Positions 46,969 through 55,630 of a stretch of DNA of 64,000 bases are shown here, in pieces; position 1 is the stretch's first letter; every line of letters begins with the position of its first letter. The position numbers were made by a program, and so were the translations under genes. Source of the stretch: Caballeronia pedi (GTDB lineage Bacteria; Pseudomonadota; Gammaproteobacteria; Burkholderiales; Burkholderiaceae); NCBI RefSeq assembly GCF_001544915.2, contig NZ_FCOE02000008.1, positions 236,323 to 300,322 on the forward strand, read 5' to 3'. The notes beneath the pieces were generated by a model, which ran no database searches, was not told where the DNA came from, and saw nothing but the letters and a program-made list of their open reading frames with translations.

Positions 46969-47460
46969 CTAGAAAGATTCAGGACGGCAGACATATTGAG
47001 CCGTCACCGTTCCGGCAGGAATTCCAGCTCTCAACTTAATAGATTCGATCTTGACCACATCAAAAGACAGCAACACCTCTTCAAAATGCCCCATTTGATA
47101 ACCAAACGGCTCAATGTCCATAATCATCACATTTTTCATTATGATTTTTACTGAATCCTTTGGTGGAGTCACTTTCCCGAGTCCTGCTGGAATAGCTTGA
47201 GCAGTCGGGTCACGCCACGACAATACCGCTTCCCCAGCAACCCTGTTCATGGTCATATGGCTGATGAGGCTCGTGGACATAGCGCCAACCGGATGCGCGA
47301 TACTCAAATGGTGAACGGTCGTCGCTTTTCCTACGGCATTTCGGCTGCCTTTCGATAGCCGCCACCGCCAGCTCATGACATCAATTTCGCCTTCATGTCC
47401 AAAGTCCGTCGAGTCGCCTTCGATGTCGCTCATCTTCAACCAGATATTCGAACCCGACAT
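46969..47460 (-). CDS. hcp: Hcp-family type VI secretion tube protein (orphan)
   Basis: 163 residues with the Hcp1 barrel pattern: MSGSNIWLKMSDIEGDSTD, then a hydrophobic-alternating core including VHHLSIAHPVGAMSTSLISHM and EEVLLSFDVVKIE. Hcp forms the hexameric tube and carries effectors of type VI secretion. AAAGGGAC precedes the start. No tss structural genes or vgrG are in this window, so it is an orphan hcp with two unknown downstream genes. Base composition is clearly lower in G+C than the flanks. Confidence 0.85.
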   Translation of the reverse strand: MSGSNIWLKMSDIEGDSTDFGHEGEIDVMSWRWRLSKGSRNAVGKATTVHHLSIAHPVGAMSTSLISHMTMNRVAGEAVLSWRDPTAQAIPAGLGKVTPPKDSVKIIMKNVMIMDIEPFGYQMGHFEEVLLSFDVVKIESIKLRAGIPAGTVTAQYVCRPESF

Positions 47461-48043
47461 GTCCCTTTCCTTTTCGCTGTTTGTTAACAAAGATATTTAG
47501 AAGAACTGCGTACTTAGTTTCAGCAATTACAACGAGGAGGGAAGGGCGAGACGCAAAATTTGACGGACCGCTACAATCTCTCACGTGCGGTTGTGATTCC
47601 GGCTTGCAGCACTGGCGTCGAGTCATCAGCTTTCGCTGCACCCTCCCGCACGGCCGCATCATCGCGGCGGCGAGCGCATCTGAACGCACGCTCAAGGAAT
47701 TCCGCGCGCGGGCCGGCTTCGCTCTTGACTCTTCGATTGATGCGCGAAGCGAAACAAAGCGGTGCGTGAGCAAAAAGCGCGCACCCTCTTTGTTTCGCCG
47801 CCCGTCCGGTGCATACTGAACTGACGCGCCGGCACGCAAAATCTGCCGTCCCGCTTGCAAGATTGGGACTGCGTTTCTTTCTCGCCAGCACTGTCTGTCC
47901 ACCTTGCCGCCCGAATGGCTCTCGCGTGATCCTTAAGCGATCCTTTAAGGCGGTGTTTCAGCCCGGCGCGTACAAGCCTTGCTAGTCCGTTGGTTCGCGC
48001 CGAATCGTCGGCGCGGCTTTGAAATCTGTTCAAGGAGTACGCC
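47461..48043. other. Gene-free stretch upstream of hcp with repeat-like sequence
   Basis: This 583-bp gap separates hcp (-) from a tiny + strand gene. The first 100 bp next to hcp are AT-rich and should hold its promoter. From about 47560 to 47930 several overlapping reading frames are open on both strands without ribosome sites or recognisable domains, and a long imperfect inverted repeat occurs at 47749-47798. I find no credible gene. It looks like an intergenic repeat element rather than a decayed coding sequence. Confidence 0.4.
47749..47798. repeat. 50-bp imperfect inverted repeat
   Basis: GCGAAACAAAG (47749-47759) pairs exactly with CTTTGTTTCGC (47788-47798), and inside it GGTGCG (47761-47766) pairs with CGCACC (47780-47785). 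The resulting hairpin has a 13-base loop containing AAAAA. No T-run follows, so it is not a standard terminator. Confidence 0.6.
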
Positions 48044-48214
48044 ATGTCTGGAGCCAATCGCCCATCCGGTCCCGCCACGCGCAAATCCCTCGACCTAGCC
48101 GATCAGATCGAGCGCGATGAACTGGAGAACAACCTGCCGGATGCGCTCAATGGCGTCGATGACGAAGATGACATCGACGATGATTCCGACTCCGATCGCA
48201 CAGCAGGCCGTTAG
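48044..48214 (+). CDS. Small acidic hypothetical protein
   Basis: 56 residues starting MSGANRPSGPATRKSLDLADQ, with a very acidic tail (DDEDDIDDDSDSD). AAGGAG lies 7 bases before the ATG and a strong terminator follows 44 bp after the stop, which together argue for a real gene. No known domain; a small regulatory or charge-mimic protein is conceivable. I do not recognise it. Confidence 0.6.
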   Translation: MSGANRPSGPATRKSLDLADQIERDELENNLPDALNGVDDEDDIDDDSDSDRTAGR

Positions 48215-48257
48215 CCTCGACAGCCGGGCCCATCGCGCTGATGCAGGCGTGATCCGC

Positions 48258-48290
48258 AACGCCGCAACGTTTTATCGTTGCGGCGTTTTT
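48258..48290 (+). terminator. Rho-independent terminator after the small acidic gene
   Basis: AACGCCGCAACG and CGTTGCGGCGTT form a perfect 12-bp stem with a 6-base loop and continue into Ts (48286-48290). Confidence 0.88.
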
Positions 48291-48418
48291 GCATCGTGGA
48301 CCCGAATCGCTGGGCACGGCCGTTGCTTTGAACGATGCGCAGCAAGAATCTGATGAGCGAGCGGCGGCATCGACCCGCATGCGAATCAACCGATCCACCG
48401 ATCCCACCGGAGGGCTTC

Positions 48419-48580
48419 ATGCTTCGTTACGCTGTCATCTTCTTTATCATCGCGATCATCGCGGCCGTCTTCGGCTTCGGCGGCATCGCGACGGGCGCGG
48501 CAGAAATCGCCAAGATCCTGTTCTTCATCTTCATCGTGATCTTCCTCGCGACGTTGCTGCTTGGCGTGTTCAGGCGATGA
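48419..48580 (+). CDS. DUF1328 small membrane protein (YtjA-like)
   Basis: 53 residues with two hydrophobic helices around a glycine-rich turn ([21 protein letters not shown], then [15 protein letters not shown]). This is the YtjA/DUF1328 family of stress-induced small inner-membrane proteins of unknown function. GGAGGG lies 5 bases before the ATG. A bidirectional terminator follows. Confidence 0.88.
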   Translation: MLRYAVIFFIIAIIAAVFGFGGIATGAAEIAKILFFIFIVIFLATLLLGVFRR

Positions 48581-48605
48581 CGGTCATCGTTTGACAAGCG
48601 CCTTG

Positions 48606-48644
48606 AAAAAACGCGCGGGCTTCATCGAAGGCCGCGCGTTTTTT
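48606..48644 (+). terminator. Bidirectional terminator between DUF1328 gene and wspR
   Basis: AAAAAACGCGCGG and CCGCGCGTTTTTT are exact inverse arms (13 bp) around a 13-base loop, so transcripts from either side end with a U-run. Confidence 0.9.
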
Positions 48645-48667
48645 CATGCTTCGAAGGTCGAAGCACA

Positions 48668-49786
48668 TCACGTGATGATCACCCGATTCTTCCCGTCTCG
48701 CTTCGCACGATACAGCGCGAGATCGGCCGCCTCCACGAGCTGTTTCGACGCATCGTCGTGCAAGGCCATTTGCGTCGCGCCGCCGATGCTGATCGTCACG
48801 CGCCCGCTCGCCGAACCCGTGTGCGGCACATTGAGCGACTCCACCGCAATGCGAATCTTTTCGCCGAGCAGACGCAAGCCAGGCGCCGACGACGACAGCA
48901 GCACCACCGCGAATTCCTCGCCGCCGAAACGCGCGGCGAGATCGGCCGGGCTGTTGAGGCTCGATTCGATCGTATGCGCGACGAGCTTGAGCACGTCGTC
49001 GCCGGCGACGTGTCCGTAAGTGTCGTTGTACGACTTGAAGTTATCGACATCGATCATCAGAAAGCCGATAGCCGCACGCTCGCGCGACGCGCGACGCCAT
49101 TCGGCGCTCAGATAATCATCGAGACGACGCCGGTTCGACAGGCCCGTCAGACCATCCGAATGCGTCAGCCGCTGCAATTCCAGATTGGTTTCGAGCAGCT
49201 TCTGCTGCGACTGACGCAACGCGCGATACGCCTCGTCGCGCTGCAACAGGTTCTGATACGAACGCGAGTGATAGCGCACGCGCGCGACGAGTTCGATCGT
49301 GTCCGGCAGCTTCACGAGATAGTCGTTCGCGCCCGCCGCGAAGGCCGCGCTCTTGATGCGCGGCTCTTCCTTCGTCGACAGCACGATGATCGGGATATCG
49401 CGCGTCGCCGGATGTTCGCGATACTGGCGCACGAGCGTGAGACCATCGACGCCCGGCATCACGAGGTCTTGCAGAATCACCGTCGGCCGGGTTTCCTGCG
49501 CGGTGCGCAATGCCTCTTCGGGATTCGCGCAGTAATGCAGATCGACGTTCGCCTCGTCCGCGAGCGCGCGGCGCAGCGCCTCCGCGATGATCGCCTGATC
49601 GTCCACGAGCAGCACCATCACCGGCAGCTCGGCGGCAGACGGCGCGTTCAGCGCGGCCGCGAGCAGGTCGGACACGGCGCGCTCGTCCGCCATCGCGCGC
49701 GAGCCCGCGCGTTCGATGCTCGCCGCCGCCGCTGCCGCGGCCCGTTGCGCGCGCTCGGCCAGCGGATCGGGATGAGGAAGTTTCAT
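48668..49786 (-). CDS. wspR: WspR-type response regulator diguanylate cyclase
   Basis: 372 residues. Receiver with phospho-acceptor Asp107 (ILQDLVMPG), then a coiled-coil linker (ALRQSQQKLLETNLELQRL), then a GGDEF domain with the active GGEEF. It should make c-di-GMP when phosphorylated by WspE. The inhibitory RxxD site just before GGEEF reads SPAD, so its arginine is absent. The N-terminal 50 residues are an alanine-rich extension. It is the last gene of the wsp operon, 46 bp after wspF, with AAAGGACA as ribosome site. Confidence 0.93.
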   Translation of the reverse strand: MKLPHPDPLAERAQRAAAAAAASIERAGSRAMADERAVSDLLAAALNAPSAAELPVMVLLVDDQAIIAEALRRALADEANVDLHYCANPEEALRTAQETRPTVILQDLVMPGVDGLTLVRQYREHPATRDIPIIVLSTKEEPRIKSAAFAAGANDYLVKLPDTIELVARVRYHSRSYQNLLQRDEAYRALRQSQQKLLETNLELQRLTHSDGLTGLSNRRRLDDYLSAEWRRASRERAAIGFLMIDVDNFKSYNDTYGHVAGDDVLKLVAHTIESSLNSPADLAARFGGEEFAVVLLSSSAPGLRLLGEKIRIAVESLNVPHTGSASGRVTISIGGATQMALHDDASKQLVEAADLALYRAKRDGKNRVIIT

Positions 49787-49832
49787 GAACGTGTCCTTTT
49801 GTCGGATGCTTATCGTTAAATGCGTTGCGATG

Positions 49833-50831
49833 TCAGTCGAATGCCGTGGCGATGGCGTCGGCGATGCGCGGCAGCGGCAGGACCGACACCGCCGCATTCA
49901 GTGCGGCCGCCGCCTTCGGCATGCCGTACACCGCGCACGTCGCCTCGTCCTGCGCGATCGTGTGATAGCCCTTCGCGCGCATCGCCTTGAGGCCGATCGC
50001 GCCGTCGCGCCCCATGCCCGTCAGCAGCACGCCGATCGCGCGGCCGGTCCAGCGCTCGGTCACGCTCTGAAAGAACACGTCGACGGATGGCCGGTAAGGC
50101 AATTGCTCGGGATGCGCGGTGTAGCCGAGACGCGTGGCGTCGGCGAAATGCAGATGATCGTTGGTCGCGGCGAGCAGCACTTCGCCCGGCACGGGTTTGT
50201 CGCCCTCGCGCGCGACCCGCACGGGCAGCGCCGATTGCGCGTCGAGCCACTGCGCCATGCCTTCGGCGAACGCGCGATCGACGTGCTGCACGATGACGAT
50301 TGCCGCCGCGAAGTGCTTCGGCAGCGCGCCGAGCAGCGTCGCGAGCGCGGACGGTCCGCCCGCCGATGCGCCGATCGCGACGAGCCGCGCAGCGCTTTTC
50401 GGCACGCTCGTCGCGATGATCGACGATGCGCCGGAAGACGCGAGCCGCGCGCCGATCTGATCGATCTTCGCGATCAGCGCCGCCGCGCCGCGGCGCGCAT
50501 CGGCGCCGGCGAGCGCGGGCGTATCGACGGCATCGAGCGCGCCCGCGCCCATCGCTTCATAGACGCGCCATGCGTTCGCGCCCACATCGACGGTCACGAC
50601 GAGAATCGCGCACGGCGAGCGCGCCATGATCGTACGCGACGCCTGCACGCCATCGACGTTCGGCATCACGAGATCCATCAGCACGACATCGGGCGTATGC
50701 GTCGCGCAATAATCGATGGCCTGCTGGCCGTCGTGCGCGACCCACGCGATCTCGAAGTCGGGCCGCGCCGCGAGCGCGCGCCGCAGTGCTTCCACGGCCA
50801 GCGAAACGTCATTCACAATGCCGATCTTCAT
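49833..50831 (-). CDS. wspF: WspF chemoreceptor methylesterase (CheB-like)
   Basis: 332 residues. Receiver with Asp53 (VVLMDLVMPN) followed by the CheB methylesterase with catalytic Ser in GASAGGP, His in QHVD and Asp in GMGRDG. It resets WspA by demethylation, and loss of it is known to switch on WspR in Pseudomonas. Start overlaps the wspE stop (ATGA). Confidence 0.94.
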   Translation of the reverse strand: MKIGIVNDVSLAVEALRRALAARPDFEIAWVAHDGQQAIDYCATHTPDVVLMDLVMPNVDGVQASRTIMARSPCAILVVTVDVGANAWRVYEAMGAGALDAVDTPALAGADARRGAAALIAKIDQIGARLASSGASSIIATSVPKSAARLVAIGASAGGPSALATLLGALPKHFAAAIVIVQHVDRAFAEGMAQWLDAQSALPVRVAREGDKPVPGEVLLAATNDHLHFADATRLGYTAHPEQLPYRPSVDVFFQSVTERWTGRAIGVLLTGMGRDGAIGLKAMRAKGYHTIAQDEATCAVYGMPKAAAALNAAVSVLPLPRIADAIATAFD

Positions 50832-53086
50832 GATTTCGCCTCGCCAATGAGATCGCGCACTGCATCGATGAGCGCCTGATCGTGAAAGCTGCCCTTCGCG
50901 AGGTAATAGTCCGCGCCCGCATCGAGGCCGCGCTGACGGTCTTCCGCGCGATCCTTGTACGACACGATCATCACCGGCAGGCCGGAGAGTTGCGCATCGC
51001 GCTTGATGAGCGTGACGAGCTCGATGCCGTCCAGACGCGGCATGTCGATATCCGTGATGACCAGATCGAAGCGCTCGCCGCGCACCGCGTTCCAGCCGTC
51101 CATGCCATCGACCGCCACCGCTACGTCGTAGCCGCGCGACGCGAGCAGCTTGCGTTCGAGTTCGCGCACGGTGAGCGAATCGTCGACGACGAGCACGCGC
51201 TTGGCTGCCGCGACGCTCGCACGCGATGTCCCCGCGCCCACGCGTCCGAGCTCGCCGCTGCCGACGAGTTTCTCGACCGAGCGCAGCCAGTCGTCGAGGT
51301 CCGCGATGAGCAGCGGATCGCCGTTTTCCATTAGCGCGCCCGCCGCGATGTTGCGCACCTTGCCGAGCCGCTTGTCGAGCGGTTGCACGACCAGCATGCG
51401 CTCGCCAAGGAAGCGGTCGACGACGATGCCGTAGCTCGCCGCGCCCTGCCCGATCACGACGACGTTGAGCGCGTCGCTCGCGGCTTCGAACGCGGCCGTC
51501 TGCAGAATCTGATGTGCGGTGACGAGACCGACGCGCTTGCCGTCGAAGGAAAAATGCTGCTGGCCTTCGAGCATGTCGATGGCGCTCGCCGGCAGCACCA
51601 GCGTACGTACGACATGCGCGAGCGGCAGGCCATAAGGCTCGCCCGCCACTTCGACGATCAGGCTGCGGATCACCGACAGCGTGAGCGGCAATTGCAGCGT
51701 GAAACGCGTGCCCGCGTGTGCTTCCTGCGTCACGCGCACGCTGCCGCGCACTTGCCGCACGACGTCCTGCACGGCATCGAGACCGACGCCGCGGCCCGAA
51801 ACGTCGGTGACGGCGTCGCGCATCGAGAAGCCCGGCAGGAACAGGAATTCGAGCAGCTCGGCTTCCGTGAGACGCGCGGCCGTGTCTTCGCTCGCGAGGT
51901 TCTTGCGCACGACCGAGCGGCGCAGCGCATCGAGATCGACGCCCGCGCCGTCGTCGGACACGCTGATGAAGAGCGAGCCCGCGCTATGGCGCGCTTCGAG
52001 CGTGATGGTGCCGGTCTCCGGCTTGCCGAGCGCGCGTCTGAGCGACGGTTCCTCGATGCCGTGATCGACCGCATTGCGCAACAGATGACCGAGCGGCGCG
52101 TCGAGCAGATCGAGAATGTCGCGATCGACCTGCGTCGTCTCGCCCGCGATGACGAGGCGCACGTCGCGGCCGAGCCCGCGCGCGACATCGCGCACCATGC
52201 GCGCGAAGCCGCCGGTCGCATCGACGAAGGGACGCATGCGGCAGGCGAGCGCTTCGTCGTAGATCTGCTGCGCGAGATGCGTCGAGCGGCGGTCGAAGTT
52301 CTCCAGTTCGGCAAGACGCTCGCTCAGTTGCCGGTGCGCCTCGGCCGTGAGACGCCGCACTTCGTCGAGCGCGGCGTGTGCGCGCGCGTCGAGTTGCGCG
52401 GCGTTCGTTTCATTCAGCGTCTCGTGCAGACGTTCGAGCGCGCGGTTCGCATCGTGCTGAATGCGCTTCACGCGCAGCATCGATTGAGAGAACGGCTTGA
52501 GCCAGCGCGATTCGACCAGCGATTCGCCCGAGTGGCTCAACAGGCGGTCGAGCGTGTCGGCGCGCATGCGCAACATGCGCGCGTCGTTCGTGCGCGCTGG
52601 CGCCGCAACCGGCTCCGGCGTCTCGTCGACGGTCTTTGCGAGCGTGAGTTCGAGCGAGAGATCGCTTGTTTGCTGCCGCGCTTCGTTGCCTTCGATACGC
52701 GCGTTGAGCGCTTCGACGAACGCATCCACTTCGCGTTCCAGCGCTGCTTGTGCGTCGATGTCCTGCGCTTCGCCGATCTGCACGATCAGATCGACGCCAC
52801 GCAGCAACATGTCGATATAACCCGCATCGAGCACGACGCGCCCTTCCTGCGCCGCGACGAAGCAGTCTTCCATCACATGCGCGAGCGTCACGCCGACCGG
52901 CACGCCGACCACGCGCGCCGCGCCCTTCAGCGAATGCGCGGCGCGCATGCTCGCTTCGAGCGTGACCGGATCGCGCGGTGCGCGTTCGAGCGCGATGAGG
53001 CCATCGGAAAGAATCTGCGCCTGGCCGCGCGCTTCTTCCTGAAAAAGTTCGAGCAGCGACGAGCGGCCCGGATCGATGCTCGTCAT
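50828..53086 (-). CDS. wspE: WspE hybrid CheA kinase/response regulator
   Basis: 752 residues. HPt domain with His51 (AAHSLKGAARV), dimerisation and ATPase part with NAVDHGIE, DDGAGVD and GRGVGLDAV, a CheW-like domain (QLPLTLSVIRSLIV), and a C-terminal receiver (VLVVDDSLTVRELE, VITDIDMPRLDG). It phosphorylates WspR and WspF on signals from WspA. The ATG at 53086 overlaps the wspD stop. Confidence 0.94.
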   Translation of the reverse strand: MTSIDPGRSSLLELFQEEARGQAQILSDGLIALERAPRDPVTLEASMRAAHSLKGAARVVGVPVGVTLAHVMEDCFVAAQEGRVVLDAGYIDMLLRGVDLIVQIGEAQDIDAQAALEREVDAFVEALNARIEGNEARQQTSDLSLELTLAKTVDETPEPVAAPARTNDARMLRMRADTLDRLLSHSGESLVESRWLKPFSQSMLRVKRIQHDANRALERLHETLNETNAAQLDARAHAALDEVRRLTAEAHRQLSERLAELENFDRRSTHLAQQIYDEALACRMRPFVDATGGFARMVRDVARGLGRDVRLVIAGETTQVDRDILDLLDAPLGHLLRNAVDHGIEEPSLRRALGKPETGTITLEARHSAGSLFISVSDDGAGVDLDALRRSVVRKNLASEDTAARLTEAELLEFLFLPGFSMRDAVTDVSGRGVGLDAVQDVVRQVRGSVRVTQEAHAGTRFTLQLPLTLSVIRSLIVEVAGEPYGLPLAHVVRTLVLPASAIDMLEGQQHFSFDGKRVGLVTAHQILQTAAFEAASDALNVVVIGQGAASYGIVVDRFLGERMLVVQPLDKRLGKVRNIAAGALMENGDPLLIADLDDWLRSVEKLVGSGELGRVGAGTSRASVAAAKRVLVVDDSLTVRELERKLLASRGYDVAVAVDGMDGWNAVRGERFDLVITDIDMPRLDGIELVTLIKRDAQLSGLPVMIVSYKDRAEDRQRGLDAGADYYLAKGSFHDQALIDAVRDLIGEAKS

Positions 53087-53817
53087 GTCAGGCTCCGGTT
53101 CAGACTCTCGATGAGCCGGTCGGCGTCGAGCAGGCCGACGGTCGCATCCTTGAATCCGGCCACCGCATGCGCGTGCGATGACAGGCGCTGCGCGAGCGTC
53201 GCGGGCACGGGCTGAAGCTGTGCGCGCGTGAAGCGATGCACGCCGTCGACGGCATCGACGGCAAAGGCGATCGGACCTTCGTGCTCGCCGTTGCCGTGAT
53301 GATCGGGGCTGCGCGTGCGCTCGATGACGAGCAGCCGCCCGAGTTCGCGCGCATCGACGGCCTGATGGCTCGATACGGTCTTGATCGCGGCCTCTTCGAT
53401 GCCGAAGAGCCGCGCAAGCGACACGCATACGAGCAGACGTCCGCGCACGTTCACGACACCCGACACCGCGCGGTTCCGGCGATGCGGCAGCGAATGCACC
53501 GGACGCAGTTGAGCGACTTGCGCGCAGCAGGTCGTCGGCAGGCCGAGCCATTCGCCGCCGATGCGAAACACGAGGCACGAGAGCGTGCCGGTTTCATCGC
53601 CGTCGCGCGTGATGTCCGGCGATGCCGCGCTCGTCTGTTCGATCGACGTGCGCGCTTCCACGCGATCGAGCACGCGCGCGGCCGCTTCGTCGTGCACCGG
53701 GCAATTGCGGCAATGGACATGGCGTTCGAGCTTCGGGCACGACATATCCCCGCGCACGCCAATGCGGTTCCAGCAATCGTCGATGTCGATCGTGATGTTG
53801 ATATCGCGTGCGTTCAT
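53083..53817 (-). CDS. wspD: WspD CheW-like coupling protein
   Basis: 244 residues. N-terminal extension with a cysteine cluster (CPKLERHVHCRNC) and then a CheW domain (LSCLVFRIGGEWLGLPT, VSGVVNVRGRLLVCVSLARLFG). Links receptor WspA to kinase WspE. The N-terminal Cys/His set resembles a small metal site. Overlaps wspC and wspE by 4 bp on each side. Confidence 0.9.
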   Translation of the reverse strand: MNARDINITIDIDDCWNRIGVRGDMSCPKLERHVHCRNCPVHDEAAARVLDRVEARTSIEQTSAASPDITRDGDETGTLSCLVFRIGGEWLGLPTTCCAQVAQLRPVHSLPHRRNRAVSGVVNVRGRLLVCVSLARLFGIEEAAIKTVSSHQAVDARELGRLLVIERTRSPDHHGNGEHEGPIAFAVDAVDGVHRFTRAQLQPVPATLAQRLSSHAHAVAGFKDATVGLLDADRLIESLNRSLT

Positions 53818-55139
53818 CGCGTGCTCCCGGTGACACGGCCGGCACGCGCGAGCAGGAGACGCGCACCGCTTTCATCGCCGTCGAGCGAGAGGCACGCGGC
53901 GAGATGCGTGAGCGCTTCGCGATGCGCGGGATCGAGATACAGCGCGCGACGGTAATGGCCGCGCGACGCATGATGCTCGCCACGCGCATCGGCGATCACG
54001 CCGAGCAGATAGTACGCATCCGCGTTCGACGGATGCGCGTTCAGATACGCATGCGCCGCGCGCGCCGCGGCGTCGAGTTGTCCTGCATCGGCGAGTTCGC
54101 GTGCATGCGCGAGGTCGTGCGGCGGCTCGGGCTGGACGCGCGTTTCTTCACGCAGCTTCACAACCGGCGGCGGGCGCACGGCAAGCGGCGCGCTGGCCCA
54201 TGCGGGCAGCACGAACGCGGTCTTCATCGGCGGCGGCGTCTTTGCGGCCGGCAGACTCGGCCACGCGGCATCGAAGACGCTGACACGCTCGCGCTCGGCC
54301 CGATTGAACGCGAACGCGAGCGGAATGTTCGCGGAGCTCATGCCCTCGCGCATCAGAAGCCCCGTCTCCGCCGGGCCGACGAACAACGTGCCGCCTTCGG
54401 CGAGCAAGCCATCGAGCACGCGCAAGACGGCGCATTGTGTGTCGCGATCGAAATAGATCAGCACGTTGCGGCACAGAATGAAATCGAAGCGCTCGAACGC
54501 ATGCGAGCCGAGATGCAAAAGATTCGCCTGCGCGAAGCGCACGCTTTGCGCGACGGCGGGATCGAGTTGCCAGCCGCCATCGGTTGCGCGGAAATGCCGG
54601 TCGCGGAAATCGAGCGCGCGGCCGCGAAACGCGTTGCGTCCGTAATGCGCGCGGCGGGCGATACCGAGTGCGCGCTCGCTCACATCGATCGCATCGATCG
54701 TGAAGCGCTCGGCGGGAATGCCCGCCTCAAGCAGCGCCATCGCAATCGTATAGGCTTCCTCGCCCGTCGAGCAGGGCGCGCTCAGCACGCGCAGCGGCTT
54801 CGCGGGACGTTCGTGCAGACGCACACGCGCAAGCCGCGCGAGCGCGGCGAAGGCTTCGGGATCGCGAAAGAACCAGGTCTCCGGCACGACGACTGCTTCG
54901 ATCAGCTCCTGCATGCGCGCGGGGTCGTGCGTGATCGCGCGATAGTAATCGTCGAGCGTGCCGCCATGCTGATCGCGCCACAGGTTGTAGCGCTCGCGCA
55001 CCGCGCGCGACACCGAGTTCGCGCCGATCGATTCGGCATCGAGCCCGATCGCGCCATGCAGCAAGTCGATGAAGCGGCCGATGCCGGATGGCTCGCCGTG
55101 ACCGGTCGTATCGGCGAAAAGGTCCGGAATCGCGCTCAT
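53814..55139 (-). CDS. wspC: WspC CheR methyltransferase with TPR domain
   Basis: 441 residues. CheR core with VVPETWFFRDPEAF, SAM-binding LSAPCSTGEEAYTIAM and FDFILCRNVLIYFD, then a proline-rich linker and a C-terminal TPR region (NADAYYLLGVIADARGEHHASRGHYRRALYLDP as two short motifs). It methylates WspA. The ATG at 55139 overlaps the wspB stop. Confidence 0.93.
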   Translation of the reverse strand: MSAIPDLFADTTGHGEPSGIGRFIDLLHGAIGLDAESIGANSVSRAVRERYNLWRDQHGGTLDDYYRAITHDPARMQELIEAVVVPETWFFRDPEAFAALARLARVRLHERPAKPLRVLSAPCSTGEEAYTIAMALLEAGIPAERFTIDAIDVSERALGIARRAHYGRNAFRGRALDFRDRHFRATDGGWQLDPAVAQSVRFAQANLLHLGSHAFERFDFILCRNVLIYFDRDTQCAVLRVLDGLLAEGGTLFVGPAETGLLMREGMSSANIPLAFAFNRAERERVSVFDAAWPSLPAAKTPPPMKTAFVLPAWASAPLAVRPPPVVKLREETRVQPEPPHDLAHARELADAGQLDAAARAAHAYLNAHPSNADAYYLLGVIADARGEHHASRGHYRRALYLDPAHREALTHLAACLSLDGDESGARLLLARAGRVTGSTR

Positions 55140-55606
55140 GCGTCGCTCCCGGCGAAGAGCAGCGCCTGAACGTCGTCGGGCAACAGATGCTCGATGCGCA
55201 CCCATTGCAGCAGCCCCGCGTCGTCGCGCGTGAGCGGGCCGAGGTAGCGCGCGTGCGGCGTGTCGATGCCCGCGTCGCTGAACGAAGCGGCATCGAACGC
55301 GACGGTGCGCGTCGCCTGTTCGAGCAGAAGGCCGAGCCGATGATGCGTCGTCGCGCCATCTTCGCCGCGCCGCGGATACGTGACGAGCGCGAGCCGCGTC
55401 GAGAGCCTTTCCCGCGACGCACGCGCGATCGCGAGCGCGGCGATGTCGATGACGGGCACGCTCGCGCCTTGGTAGTCGAGCACGCCCGCGACCCACGCGG
55501 GCGCGCCCGGCAGCGCCTTCAGCGGCGCGAGCGGCAGCATGCGCTCGATCTGCGCGCTGTCGAGCAGATAGCGGTCGGAGCCGAGCGTGAACTGGATGAA
55601 GAGCAT
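55136..55606 (-). CDS. wspB: WspB CheW-like coupling protein
   Basis: 156 residues of CheW type (MLFIQFTLGSDRYLLDSAQIERMLPL; VLDYQGASVPVIDI). Couples WspA to WspE together with WspD. Starts 24 bp after the wspA stop. Confidence 0.9.
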   Translation of the reverse strand: MLFIQFTLGSDRYLLDSAQIERMLPLAPLKALPGAPAWVAGVLDYQGASVPVIDIAALAIARASRERLSTRLALVTYPRRGEDGATTHHRLGLLLEQATRTVAFDAASFSDAGIDTPHARYLGPLTRDDAGLLQWVRIEHLLPDDVQALLFAGSDA

Positions 55607-55630
55607 CGCGGCGTCTTTAGTTGGCCAGCA

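Noticed and set aside
47749..47798. Rho-independent terminator
   Set aside because: The hairpin is long but is not followed by a T-run on either strand.
47571..47891. 106-codon and overlapping frames as protein genes upstream of hcp
   Set aside because: No ribosome sites, several frames open at once, and an internal hairpin; better described as non-coding or repeat DNA.
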